A stretch of DNA of 64,000 nt from Nansenia antarctica (taxonomy: Eukaryota; Chordata; Actinopteri; Argentiniformes; Microstomatidae): positions 41,475,442 to 41,539,441 of the forward strand of contig OZ022342.1 in NCBI GenBank assembly GCA_963989245.1, given 5' to 3'. A program made the translations under genes and the position numbers. The stretch's first letter is position 1; each line of letters begins with the position of its first letter. This document shows positions 1 through 11,170 of this stretch, one piece after another. Below the pieces are notes generated by a model. That model searched no databases. It saw only the letters and a list, made by a program, of their open reading frames with translations, and was not told the DNA's origin.

Positions 1-18
1 AAGCGGAGCTAAGAAATC

Positions 19-62
19 GGGGAACATAGGACCCGGGGAACATAGGACCCGGGGAACATAGG
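19..62. repeat. 16-bp tandem repeat, about 2.7 copies
   Basis: The unit ggggaacataggaccc starts at 19, 35 and 51. It is a short direct repeat of no evident function. Downstream, positions 63-165 show nothing I can assign. Confidence 0.85.
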
Positions 63-165
63 GATGACCCCCATTTTGTGATATAGACGCAGTGCATGCA
101 CACCGTCTCCTCTCAGCTGTCTTACATCGTGCATAGCCCGCAGCACAGAGCGCATATGTCTAATT

Positions 166-309
166 GAGTCAACTCGTATTATGCTTATCACCAAGTTCTC
201 CCATACTGTGCTTATGGACTAGTAGAGTATGTTTATATCAACAGTAATCAAGTGCTTTAGTTGGCGAGCGAACTTGGTGATGGTAAGCACTCGTAATACG
301 AGTTGACTC
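166..309. repeat. Palindromic repeat (about 35-bp imperfect arms)
   Basis: The arm beginning gagtcaactcgtatta at 166 recurs inverted and ends at 309 as taatacgagttgactc. The arms also share the word accaagttc and its complement. The spacing suggests a small foldback element or miniature inverted-repeat transposon. No target duplication was recognised. Confidence 0.6.
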
Positions 310-519
310 GCTGGAACGAGACAGGTGCGCAAGACCGCCACACACCACATCTGCCACATATCATACCTCCGTCCCACATGTATTTATCATCATATTTTTC
401 TATATAAAATGACATGGCAGATATATATATATATGGTACATGGCAGTCCCACGCGCCTGTCCCGCTCCAGTTCTGCATCCAGTTGAATGCATGTATTGAA
501 TGTAATGATTCAAGTAGAT

Positions 520-665
520 CGCTCAATCAGGGAATTGCCGACACGTGTGAAAGGGAGCAACACAGGAATCTACCGGCATTTGGCTCATGTGTGAACGGAG
601 AAAATGTCCCGGTTGACACACAGCTTGGGATTCCATGGAAATTACAGGGAACTATGTGTGAAAAA
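520..665 (+). repeat. Dispersed repeat, first copy
   Basis: This stretch is a diverged inverted copy of 45295-45440. Shared words include the cagcttgggattcca block and the block around ctaccggcatttg. The ends near 45295 (cctctttcacacatag) and here (ctatgtgtgaaa) are complementary, so it is probably a non-autonomous DNA transposon. It carries no coding capacity. Confidence 0.6.
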
Positions 666-712
666 GCTGTAAGTCAGAGAGAGAAGGGCGAGGCAGAGTT
701 AGAGGTCCTCAC

Positions 713-1063
713 CTCCAGGCTTGAGGAGAACCCCGGGCCTCAGCTCACTCTGTGACGCGATGTTCTTTGTAACACAGGAGTAGAGCCCCGCATCCCTATC
801 TGTTATGCTGTCGATGCGGAGGAAGAAAACCATGTCCCTCCGGCTACCCTTAAACTTTTTTGCGTCAACGTTGTTATGGGTCTTATCAGCCTTGTTATGG
901 GAGAGAAGGAACTGGAAGCTGCCGTTACTGCGGAGACTGCGGAACCAGTAGGCTGTTTGGCAGGTACTGTCGGAGCATTTGCAGGTTAGAGTCTTATTGG
1001 TGTTGATGGGGGGGTACTGGATGAAGTCCGATTCTGCCGTGGACTGACTGGACACTGGGCAAC
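713..1063 (-). CDS. cd8a: CD8-like co-receptor, V-type immunoglobulin domain exon (partial gene)
   Basis: This minus-strand exon of 351 nt (phase 1 at both ends, as is usual for Ig exons) encodes about 116 residues. With the signal exon numbered from Met1, it shows Cys44, a CxC pair (44 and 46), Trp56 in YWFR, the DAGLYSC motif ending at Cys113, and the tail PGVLLKPG near 126-133. That PG-LL-PG ending and the CxC pattern match what I know of teleost CD8 alpha. N-glycosylation sequons NKT and NGS are present. The acceptor is ttctcag at 1064-1070 and the donor is gtgagg at 712-707. CD8 alpha is a cell-surface glycoprotein on cytotoxic T cells that binds MHC class I and brings in Lck. Hinge, membrane and cytoplasmic exons are not found at 1-712 and must lie left of the window. 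CD8 beta or another V-set receptor remains possible, so the symbol is tentative. Confidence 0.62.
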
Positions 1064-2662
1064 CTGAGAAAGAGAGGTTAGAGTCCACACTATGAAATAA
1101 CATAATGCTCTTGGGATCATTGTAAAATTTGGCATAAATCCATTACTGATCTGAAATCAAAGGACAGCCTTTACCAGGAACAGGGAATGTGATCTATTGG
1201 TGAAATACAGACAATGACTGTGATTTAGCATATGGCTGAGGATACTAAAGAAATGTGATGGCCAACATTGCTGGTCACCTTTGAGTGGCAGTGTCATCTA
1301 GGCCTGCTGGATATGCTATACTTCTGATCATCACTTAGTCAATTGGAAAATTATTTTAGCAGTTTAGATATCAGAAAATAAATACAAAGAATAAAAGCGA
1401 AGGAGCTTGACTTGTGATGAGTGAAAAATGAAGGAAGTCCACAATACTTATATGCTCTGATAATACTTTTTCTGGACATCTATACAAGATTGAAATGTCG
1501 TCAGCTTGTGTGTCAATAGACAGGTGAATGAAAACAGGAGTATGTATCCCAGGAGGGAAACAGAGACAGACTAATGCTTATACCGCACCATGTAGCAAAG
1601 CAGAAGTGACAAAGAGACCCAAACAAACATAGCAAACTAGCATTTTTTCCAAAAGTGGAAAGTTGAACCATGTTGAAACAACCTAGAAGGTTAGAGGAGA
1701 GGCTTATCTGTCAAGGTGACATATGAGGTGAGCATTGCAACATGCCACTGCACTTGTTGCTTCTCTTCATTATTTGAAGCGCATCATAGAAAAGTCTAGA
1801 GATAAATGTCTAAACTATGAACTATAGTTCATTCTGTAGTTACTGGCTTGTCTTGGAATCTCAGATTTGGAGATAGGGCATAATGGATTCTGGTGAAATG
1901 CTCAAAGCTGTAGGAGGTTGAAGGGCTCAATAGTGGTGCATTTTCTAAGGTTTGTTGGGACAGAAATAATAACAACAGTAGTCAATTACAGCCCTTTCTT
2001 TCTTACACCAGATACCGTATATTTACTGCATACTCCCGTAGCAGGGCGTATACGGTATACGCATACACGTAACTTGGAAACTCCCACTTTACGGTAGATT
2101 TAACAAACATAACTACATATGCTGTCTATATAGGATTCATAGCATTATGAATTTCATGGACATTCATATTTTGTGTAGACTTAAGTTTACTTCTCTTGTG
2201 CTTTTCAGAAATATCTCATAAATAGCACTAGCAGGGTAACACTGCAAGAAGACCTACTGCTTTCCATGGCTTATTTCAGTTCATGGCTTGGACCATTAAA
2301 ATGTATTAAAGTTCTTCAAACAATTGTAAATATACGTAATATAAACTTATGGCAAGTAAAGATAAAGTTTGAGCTCAAATCACCTTAAAGCACCTTATCT
2401 AAAGAAAACAATCCACCATGGCATGGCCTTTCAATGCTTTGACCACAACCTTTACAGGTAAAAACAAATCGACTTTACTCTACACAACAAATCACAAATA
2501 TCAATAAACTGCAAACAAGAGGACATCTCACATTTGAACAAACATAATGACATGCAGCTTAACAAAAGCCGTTGAAATAGACACACTACAACGTTTGTGT
2601 GATCAGAGTGTTTTTGTGAGGCCTAGTAATGTTAGTTAGAATATGATAAGATTGGGCCCTAC
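1064..2662 (-). other. Intron 1 of the CD8-like gene
   Basis: This sequence lies between the inferred signal exon donor (gtaggg at 2662) and the V-exon acceptor. It is AT-rich unique-looking sequence. Around 1995-2095 there are repeated gtatacgg/ccgtata words resembling the termini of the hAT-like element at 22868-23746. No other gene is visible. Confidence 0.55.
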
Positions 2663-2711
2663 CTGTTGTCCACAGACAAATAGCTGCCCACAGGAGTGCC
2701 AGTGGGGTCAT
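2663..2711 (-). CDS. cd8a: CD8-like gene, signal-peptide exon
   Basis: This 49-nt coding exon (16 codons plus one base) begins at the ATG at 2711 and ends in ACAACAG followed by gtaggg. The peptide MTPLALLWAAICLWTT is a typical hydrophobic signal-peptide core. Its phase-1 end joins the V exon at 1063 without a frame break. A long CA microsatellite starts about 180 bp upstream on the transcribed strand, so the 5' untranslated region or promoter lies next to it. The main uncertainty is whether this exon really splices to the V exon, since no transcript evidence is available. Confidence 0.58.
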
Positions 2712-2886
2712 TTTGAGTGGTCGAGACGAGCGTCTAGAACGTTGGCTGAAGGGCGGCAAAAACACTTTTTTCTCTCTGAATCTGTCAGTGATGAGGATAG
2801 GAACTGAACTGACAAGGCCCACGGTCGCCAGGGTAACACCCCTACATGACAACACACAGCCATGTATACAGCCTATCAGAGAGTGA

Positions 2887-2912
2887 GCCATACGCACGCA
2901 CGCACGCACACG

Positions 2913-2993
<81 letters not shown>
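2887..2993. repeat. (AC)n microsatellite
   Basis: A CGCACA-rich start grades into about 80 bp of pure AC. It lies upstream of the CD8-like signal exon. Confidence 0.97.
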
Positions 2994-2995
<2 letters not shown>

Positions 2996-2999
2996 CAAT

Positions 3000-5085
3000 G
3001 AAAATACACAGTCAAAGTAAAGTAACAATTTTTAACCCTTTTATTTAATCAATGTCCTCTCTTGAAAAGTTCACAGCTAGTTGAGGGAATATTTTGGCAT
3101 TTCACATAAAAAAATAGAATCTGCTTATGCCATAGTGGTGCAGTAAAATGATGATGCGTTAAGTGTGCAGAGTTGCAGTGTTGATCCTAACCCTGACCTC
3201 TGACCAGGTGTGTGATCTAGCTGCAGCTGCAGTAGCAAGCCCCGAGCTGTCAGCCCCACTGCAACTCTGCAGCGTAGCACCACCCCATGTGTCTTTATCA
3301 AATCCAGCCAAGAAAAAACTAAACAATGACATTCACAATGGCATTCATTTGCTTACGTGTGTAGATGACGTAATGTATTATATCCAAAACACAAAGGACA
3401 TATATATACAGTATATGATGATATATTATCAGTTTCAAAACTGAGTGGCCCACAATGTGATTTTTAAATCTGTATTTTTGTATTGTCAATTATATGCATG
3501 ATGGTGGAGTGATAATAAACATTCTAAATAAACATTCTAAAAATATAAAAAATAAACATTCTATTCTATTCATTTGGAACCTCGAGCTCATAAACATTAT
3601 TGGTAAATGAAATTCTACTGAGGCTCGAATGTTCAACAGAGTATATATTATATACATATATATATATATAGTAAAAAGGGTTAGGGTTAGGGTAGTTCAG
3701 GCACAGCAACATTATTCTCAAACCAATACAGACAACAAATATACAAGGCTATATCAAAAAGAGAGTACTGTATATTTAAGCAATATCACACGAGAGGGAG
3801 TGTGTTATACTGAATATCAGCACGGCTGTGATTCGGTCGTAGGTACGAGGCCGCAGGCGCCGATTTATTAGTTAACAGTAATAAGTGACAACAGATTATG
3901 ATTTGTTTGTTTATTTAATCATAAAAATAAACAAACAATTGTTCCGCAACTGAACTTCAATTGGACTGTTGCCTAGTAACCTGAACACAAACATGTAGTC
4001 TAATTAACGGTCATTTAGTAAAACATCTGTGCGGCGGAGTGATACATAGTTAAAAGTCCCAGTACTGTGTTACTGTACTGTATTATCGTAACTCATGGAA
4101 TGCCTCTTGTCCAATCAAATTACTTGGTCGGAACTAACTGTTGTATAAGTTTCAATAATTAATATCAAAACATATTCACTGAAAAAAAGTCATGAAGGAG
4201 AAAAAGGAAAAAGTGTGACAACTTTGTCTGACAACTCAGGGTTCGCTCAATTTCTCCGAACTACCCTAAACGGAGATAGAACCTTATAATTCTAAACTCA
4301 CGATTTGTGTTTCCAAAAGTCATCAGAAGTTTGAATATGACTACTTTACGAGAACTTTAAAGAGACATTACACTCTATAATCTAAATTTGTCAGGGTGCT
4401 TCCAGACCTAAAAGGTCATGTCAATATGATTATGATTAATTGTGTAGATCCAGCAAGATACTGTAGTAGGGCCTACCTCAATCCCAAATGGATGGGAAAA
4501 AGATCATGACATTTTTGAAGAATATGACTTAGAAACTGCTTAGTAGCTTATTCAACTGTTTAACCTCATCGTAACCCAACATAAGGTCGCAGGGTCTATA
4601 AGAACTGTCAAATACAAGCTGCTGAATGAGACTGATGTGAAAGACAAAGATGCTAAAATACATTTTAAAAACACCATGGAAAAGCAACAGTTTTTTGCAG
4701 ACAGTTCCCCAACCTTGCCATTCTTAATAGGAATATCTCAAGTTCAAGTCCTGGTATGAAGATATTGTAGTGTGTCTATAAAGCTTGATTGTGTAAGGTG
4801 TTGTGAGGGGGCTGAGTGGTTTAGGGGGGGGGGCAGAATGGCCTAGGTGGGGGTCGTGGAGGAGGGAGGATGTGGGCACCGCACAGCTCTCGGGGGTCGA
4901 CGGTTCCACATAGACGGGGAACGTTACCACAGGATTCTTTGAAAACAGGAGATCTCAAGGGGGCTTCAGAGTGTTTCAGAGTGTCTGTTCTCTACAGAGG
5001 GCTTCAGAGTGTCTGTTCTCTACACGGCTCTGAACGCCACAACCTCTGTTGGTCTCTAGACTTCTAGTTCTTCTCATGCCTGTGC
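3000..5085. other. Intergenic, no gene recognised
   Basis: I see no coding exon here. The content is AT-rich. It includes a TATA-type run near 3655-3670, a short ggttagggttaggg run near 3679, and inverted words atttgtttgtttatt and aataaacaaac near 3900-3940. The fragment at 4240-4313 is related to the 60930-61175 inverted-repeat element. A short direct repeat (gtgtctgttctctac) lies at 4980-5022. Confidence 0.6.
4240..4313 (+). repeat. Terminal fragment of miniature inverted-repeat element B
   Basis: The words accctaaacggagatag and aaccttataattctaaac, ending in tcacga, match one end of the complete copy at 60930-61175. The other terminus is absent here. Confidence 0.7.
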
Positions 5086-5090
5086 GAGCA

Positions 5091-5493
5091 CATACAGCAC
5101 ATACACACATACATACATACAGCACATACAGCACATGTATACATACAGCACATACACACATACATACATACAGCACATACAGTACATGTATACATACAGC
5201 ACATACATACATACAGCACATGTATACATACAGCACATACAGCACATACATACATACAGCACATACAGCACATGTATACATACAGCACATACACACATAC
5301 ATACATACAGCACATACAGTACATGTATACATACAGCACATACATACATACAGCACATACATACATACAGCACATGCATACATACAGCACATACATACAT
5401 ACAGCACATACACACATACAGCACATACATACATACATACAGCACATACATACACACATACAGCACATACATACATACAGTACATACATACAT
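5091..5493. repeat. ACAT/ACAG minisatellite, left half
   Basis: Interleaved catacagcacatac and acatacat units run for about 400 bp. The array stops at the hAT element and resumes at 7760, so the two halves were one array. The long Cys/Val/Tyr or His/Thr/Tyr reading frames here are artefacts of the repeat. Confidence 0.95.
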
Positions 5494-7759
5494 CAGGGTT
5501 TCCGTTAGAAAAATTTGCCGTCGGACATCGTGTCCGGGAAGAATTCGATTTACCGGACAAACGTGATATATTCCGGTCATCATATTAAAATATAATAATA
5601 AAAAAAAAAAATCAAAATCATATTTTTTCCCCCCCAAATCTAATATAGCTGTTTGTCGCGGTGATTACTGTTGTGTAGCGGCCTATATATGCCATTTAAT
5701 GTCTATTTCTCATCCGATACGATTAGATGCGAGCTATATAATAATATAACATGATTTGACGCATGCGCGCTATGCCATGCGTCAAATCCAGCGCTGAACG
5801 GGTCCAGCGCTGAACGGGCGCCTCACTGGGAACTGAACAGACAGCATCGATCAATGAACGGACTCCACATTACGTTAACTGAAGTTTGTTAAATTGTTTG
5901 GGATTAATGTGAGTTTTCTATTTTCTCTTTCCAGTTTTACCCTTTTTTAAAAAATCAATAAAACAACGTCATTTCTATAACCAGGTCTCGCTGGTTGGGA
6001 AGGCATTTCGTTTAGCTCGGGAGTATGACAATGGGGAGAACATAACTGTTTATTGAGAAACAATTGATAGGCAGTCTGGGATACGTATATAAAGAAATAC
6101 CACAATGTCTAGATGTATAACATTTTATTGAACAGTAACAGTGCAAGCATGTAGGCTTCTGGCGTGACACGGCTAGCCTAATTTCCGTTCATATGCCTTT
6201 TATCAGATAAAATAAAATAGAATAAAACTCTTTGAAAATAAATAGGCTTTAAATTAACTTGCAATGCGTATGTACAGGCTAATTTCCGTTCGATGTTACA
6301 GCCTAGGCCTATCGCCCATGCCTTTTCTCAGATAGATAGGGGATAGCCTTAAATAAAATAGCCTAGAGTAAAAACTCTGAAAATAACAATGGCTGCTCAT
6401 ATAATTCAGCTACTTATTAGGCCTACGTCGCTTTTTGGCAGCATTGAAGCGTGCAGCTGCGGACTTGAAATCAAAACTGCAAAGTGTCTCTCCGCAACTT
6501 GCAATGCGCATTAGCCGTGTGACCTTGCCCTCCCCAAGGCGACTTCGGTCCGCAGTTTTAATTCGGTTCTGCAGAGAGACTGGAGACGGGAATCAAGCAG
6601 GCTATCTTGGCCAGTGTGGCCCACTCTGGGTAAATTTCGCTGAAGTCTCGGATGAGGACTTCGCAGGCTGTTGAGAAACGCAAGCCCCCATAACCACGAA
6701 GCGCTGTCATGACACCGATGGCATCTCGTTGCACGTTTGTGGCATCGATGACCGGGGCTGTGGCTGGTGCTGAGTCATCATCGCTGGTCATTTCTTGGCC
6801 AAAATGACCAATGATGGTCTGGATGGCCGGTTTAGCATATTCTTCAAGCGCTGAGGGGACGGAATGAGTGATAATGAATCAGTGATGGCCTATTTTTTTT
6901 TATGACAAAATGACATCAACAGCCAGATTAACTGAAAAGTAGGAAGGTTTAAATGTTATCCTGTTGTTTTCATCATTGTTGTTATTATAGCCTAATAATT
7001 ATTATTGTTATTATGATGATGATAATTATTATTAGCCTATGATGGGCGGCGGCCATAGTCTACATTTCGCAATTTAGACAAGCATTTTAGGTTATTCAAA
7101 AAGGATAGGCCTAAGAATTATACTATGCATTTTGCAACCAACTTAATTAAACAGGCTAGCTTCTACTTACCATCCTGCGTCTGTGGGTATTGGGAGGGGT
7201 TCAGAAGGATGTCGAAGCTGTTCAGTACATCTAGGGAATCTTCGGGGAATCGCTCGTGTAGTGCATCTACTAGATGCTGGATGTAGCGTGCTCGGGCATT
7301 TTTAAACGCCTGAACGGACCGGTCACCTACATCGCTCGCTATGGTGCACTTTGAGCTGCAACGTTTGCGTATTACTATGGTGGACGGGTTGGCAGGGTTG
7401 CCAGATAGGCATGGGTTACCGCCGAATGGGCTACTGTGTTTAAGCGGTAATAGACTGGTTAAACTGTAATCCCATCTGGCATCAATCCCATGTGGCACCT
7501 GTGCGCTGTTTCGCATAGGCCGGCCTCCACATTAGGAGTCATCATCATGCCGGTGTCAAATCATATCATAATAAAAGAAATACATAGCCTATATATTCGT
7601 CTTTTTTAAAATAGAAGGAATCAGAATGTGAACTTTAGCGAATTGTATTCAAAGGGAATTATTTTCACCGGACAATATGTCCGACGACTTTTCAATTTGT
7701 CGGACTTCCAAAAAAATTACCGGACAAAGACCGGTAATTCCCGGTTAACGGAAACCCAG
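5494..7759 (-). mobile_element. hAT element 1a, with 8-bp target duplication
   Basis: The element of 2266 bp has termini cagggtttccgtta and taacggaaacccag. It is flanked by the exact 8-bp duplication ACATACAT at 5486-5493 and 7760-7767. The 8-bp duplication and CAGGG-type ends are hAT hallmarks. Subterminal sequence is rich in ccgg and gtccg words. A broken transposase lies inside on the minus strand. A 1698-bp relative in opposite orientation is at 19012-20709. It is inserted in the ACAT minisatellite. Confidence 0.92.
6415..7516 (-). pseudogene. hAT transposase remnant (C-terminal part)
   Basis: Two minus-strand exons are visible: about 7516 to 7171 and 6850 to about 6415, with a donor gtaagt at 7170 and an acceptor cccctcag at 6851. 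The first carries RYIQHLVDALHERFPEDSL. The second carries LEEYAKPAIQTIIGHFGQ and then YPEWATLAKIACLIPVSS, which resembles the hAT C-terminal dimerisation region. The motif normally read after IPVSS (a Glu-Arg-Gly-Phe-like block) is missing and the frame changes near 6560. Downstream, NRIKTADRSRL-like sequence is in another frame. The N-terminal zinc finger and catalytic Asp region were not found. The element therefore cannot make a working transposase itself. Confidence 0.7.
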
Positions 7760-8355
7760 ACATACATACAGCACATACATACATACAGCACATACATACA
7801 TACAGCACATACATACAGCACATACATACACACATACATACATACATACAGCACATACACACATACAGCACATACACACATACAGCACATACAGTACATA
7901 CAGCACATACACACATACAGCACATACATACATACATACATACATACAGCACATACATACACACATACAGCACATACATACATACAGTACATACATACAG
8001 TACATACAGCACATACATACATACAGCACATACATACAGTACATACAGCACATACATACATACATACAGCACATACAGTACATACAGCACATACAGTACA
8101 TACAGCACATACATACATACATACAGCACATACATACATACATACAGCACATACAGTACATACAGCACATACAGTACATACAGCACATACATACATACAT
8201 ACAGCACATACATACATACAGCACATACATACATACATACATACATACATACATACAGCACATACATACATACAGCACATACATACATGCATACAGCACA
8301 TACAGTACATACAGCACATACAGCACATACATACATACAGCACATACAGCACAAT
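7760..8355. repeat. ACAT/ACAG minisatellite, right half
   Basis: This continues the 5091-5493 array beyond the hAT insertion, with the same catacagcacatac and tacagtacatac variants. All long reading frames in it come from the 4-bp and 14-bp periodicity. Confidence 0.95.
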
Positions 8356-8359
8356 ACAG

Positions 8360-8555
8360 TATTTGAAGGAGGAAGCTTTTTTTTTCTTCTTTTAGCTCTC
8401 TACTCCGACGGTTTGTATTTTAAATCAAGCACTTCAATTACTACAGGGTCACATAGACAAGTAGAGATTCTCAGATTCAACTCAGTGTTTTTTTCTTTCT
8501 GATTGGTTTAATCATTTGAAAGTACAACATTAAACATAGCCCCCATATTTCAAGG
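8360..8555. other. Short unassigned stretch
   Basis: T-rich sequence with no repeat family or exon I can recognise. Confidence 0.5.
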
Positions 8556-8559
8556 CTCC

Positions 8560-8971
8560 AAAAGTATTGGAAAAATCACGTCAAATCATGTCAAAATAAT
8601 AAATTCTATGACCCAGATGCTGGAAATGTTCTCTTGAGATGCTCTGCCAGGCCTGTTCTGCAGCGATCTTCACTTGTTGTTTGTTTTGAGGTAGTTTTGT
8701 CTTAAGTTCCCTCTTCAGCAGATGAAATGCATGTCCAAATGGATTATAATCTGAAGACTGACTTGGCCAGTCAACAACCTTCCACTTTTTGGAAGATGAA
8801 ACATGCAATGAATCTGGAGGTATTTTCTTGTACTGGAGCAGACAAGGTGTTTCTGTACACTTCAGAATATATTCTGCTACCATGTTTCATAGATGGAACA
8901 GGTGGTATGCTGTAAATCTTGGGAAGATCATTTTTTATCCAAACTTTCCACTTGCAATTACTCTGGCACAT
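8560..8971 (-). pseudogene. Tc1/mariner transposase fragment, C-terminal half
   Basis: The minus strand encodes KKWKVVDWPSQSSDYNP followed by HAFHLLKRELKTKLPQNK and AAEQAWQSISREHFQHLG. This is the Tc1 DDE region around the third catalytic residue. The expected Glu after NP is replaced (NPFG), so the copy is dead. The matching N-terminal portion lies at about 10330-10560, separated by an inverted-repeat element and a LINE 3' end. Confidence 0.8.
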
Positions 8972-8972
8972 T

Positions 8973-9142
8973 GTGACATTAGAATTATACGGTTCTATCT
9001 CCAGTTTTGTCAAAATTGAGTTAGTAATTAATAAAATACAAAGGTTCCATCTCACAAAACATAATGGAATGTAAAAACTTGTAAAAACAATATCTCTGAA
9101 CTACCCTAAACAGAGATAGAACCTTATCATTCTAAGCTCACG
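8973..9142. mobile_element. Miniature inverted-repeat element B, short copy
   Basis: It begins gtgacattagaattatacgg and ends with agaaccttatcattctaag then ctcacg, an imperfect inverted repeat of about 30 bp. The interior (ggttccatctcacaaaac and cattataatgga-like words) is shared in inverse order with 60930-61175. Confidence 0.8.
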
Positions 9143-9239
9143 ACATGATAATGTTCATTTTATTTGACCACAAGACCTCTGCAGACTATTTACTTACTTT
9201 TTTAGCACATTGTAACCTGACCAACCTTACCATCCTGAT

Positions 9240-10262
9240 CATACAGTGAAGCTGTAAGATGTAAGCTTCCCTCCATCCAGGATATATACGACTAACGGTG
9301 TGTTAGCAAAGCCCGGAGGATCATCAAAGATCCCAGCCATCCCAACCACAGCCTGTTCGAACTGATGCCCTCCAAAAGACGAGGCCTTTTCCGGAGCCTC
9401 AGGGACTCAGAGACTTAGGGTGTGTTCTCACTAGAAGATTTGCTTCACTTGAAACGGAGTTTAGGATAACATTTGCTTTGCTCTGCGTCGTTTGGAGCTG
9501 TGAGAACGCGCATTCGAAGTAACTTCCGGAGCAAAGAACCAACGGATGCTCCGCTTAAAAAGGATGGTTTCGCTCCGGTTAGAAACGACGCATCCATCAC
9601 TTTGCTTCACTTCGCTTTTGGTGAGAACGCTGCTCGAGGCTGTCCATAGGAAAACAACAGCGCAGGCGTGTTGATCTGGATAAGAGCGGAACAACGGGCA
9701 ATTTTAAAATGTTCTGACCAATCAACTACCACGTCTGTTGCTTCGATCGTGTATGTTACTTTGTTTACATGAAGGGCTGTGAGAACGCAAATCAGAGAAA
9801 TAATTTATGCAACAATGTTGCAAACTCATCCACTTGCTCCAGGTCCTGATTCAGACTTTCATGTTAGAACATGACCTAAGAAACAGCTTCTTCCCCCAGG
9901 AGATCAGACACTTCAACAAGCCCACTGTAGTCAATTGACTATCTTCCCCTTGTTCACCCCTTGTGCATGGACTACAGCAACCCTAAGCTCAAGCCACCTT
10001 ACTACTGTGAACTCTATTATCACTAGCGGCATCGCTAGTGCAACTTATCTTGACTGCACTAATGCCACCTTATCTGGTACTATGTCTATTATTATAATTG
10101 TTTGCCTCTTATGTCTACTACTGACACTTTATCTTGAATTATGCTTGATTTATTATGCTCATGTCTTGCACTGCAATGTAATATCAGGATCCGAAGCCTA
10201 ATAATGTTACTCTGTAACTTGTAATGTGACGTAACAAATAAACTTGAAACTTGAAACTTGAA
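9240..10262 (+). mobile_element. LINE 3' end, interrupted
   Basis: The plus strand keeps the C-terminal code of a non-LTR retrotransposon (CVSKARRIIKDPSHPNHS then LFELMPSKRR). It resumes near 9840-9930 with NSFFPQ-type sequence and ends in aaataaacttgaaac with three (TTGAAAC) tail repeats at 10237-10262. A foreign segment with gtgagaacgc words interrupts it at about 9418-9800. It is 5' truncated, as is usual for LINE copies. Confidence 0.7.
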
Positions 10263-10341
10263 GCCTCTGTAGTTAGGGTTAGGGTTAGGGACAGTTGCTT
10301 TGGAGTTGTTCTTAATTATGGTGAGCATTCTTCATTCATCC

Positions 10342-10470
10342 TTTGTAGAAGTCTTCCTTGGCCTACCAGCCCGTTTGTAGAAGTCTTCCTTGGCCTACCA
10401 GCCCGTTTGTAGAAGTCTTCCTTGGCCTACCAGCCCGTTTGTAGAAGTCTTCCTTGGCGTACAAGCCCGT
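10342..10470. repeat. 32-bp tandem repeat, 4 copies, within a Tc1 fragment
   Basis: The unit tttgtagaagtcttccttgg plus cctaccagcccg starts near 10342, 10374, 10406 and 10438. It lies in the N-terminal half of the minus-strand Tc1 remnant; the sequence to about 10560 (gatgttccaaacagttgatt) continues that element. Confidence 0.85.
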
Positions 10471-10570
10471 TCACCTGTGTTTTCTTTTTCTTTTTAATGA
10501 TGTTCCAAACAGTTGATTTTGGCAAGCCTAAGGTTCTGGTTATGATTCTGATGGATTCACATGAGCACGT

Positions 10571-11170
10571 TGATACAGTGGGGTGCAAAAATGTGGGCAC
10601 CCCTGGTCAAAATGCCTTTTAACAATTAATATCTAAGTGAAAAGAAGCAAACCTAACCTCTAAATGGTACAAAGTTACACATGACACATTTCATCACATT
10701 TTAAAGCAATGAAAAATCTTTTTACAGTTTCAAAATAATAAACAAGGAAAAAGGCCCAAAAGTTTCGGAACCCTGTCAGCTAGTACTTTGTAACTCCTCC
10801 TCGGGCAACTATAACAGCTTGCAAACGCTTCCTGTAGCCAGCTAAGAGTCTTTCAATTCTTGTTTTGGGATTTTTTTCTCCATTCTTCCTGGCAGAACAC
10901 CTCTAGCTCAGAAATATTCTTCGGCCTTCTTGCATGCACGGCATGTTTGAGATCTCTCCACAGATTTTCTATAATATTCGAGCCTTCATCCGTCTTTTCT
11001 GGAGGTATGGTTTTCTGATATCACATGCAGATTCAGAAATCCTTATATTTTTAAGGACGAGTTCCACGTTTTTGCAAGACAGGTGGGCCAAGGGAATAGC
11101 ATTGAAGTGATGCCAGTGACACCTGTTTTGAAGGTAGCATACTTAGGCATTCATAACACCTGTCACAACT
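10571..11170. mobile_element. Second Tc1-like element, 5' part
   Basis: The start tacagtggggtgcaaaaatg is a common fish Tc1 terminus. The stretch continues with typical Tc1 flank text (ggcccaaaagtttcggaacc, aactcctcctcgggcaac). No second terminus was found, so it is truncated at the Harbinger-like element or before it. Confidence 0.72.

Noticed and set aside
690..755. A plus-strand frame ends in LEENPGPQ, like a 2A ribosome-skipping peptide
   Set aside because: It lies antisense to the conserved end of the V-domain exon, lacks the usual Asp-Val/Ile before Glu, and has no downstream partner frame. Chance match.
3675..3700. ggttagggttaggg run as interstitial telomere
   Set aside because: Only about two units; too short to be meaningful. 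A similar tiny run is at 10270.
5091..8355. Long Cys/Val/Tyr- or His/Thr/Tyr-rich reading frames
   Set aside because: They come from the ACAT/ACAG period on both strands and change identity with the frame.
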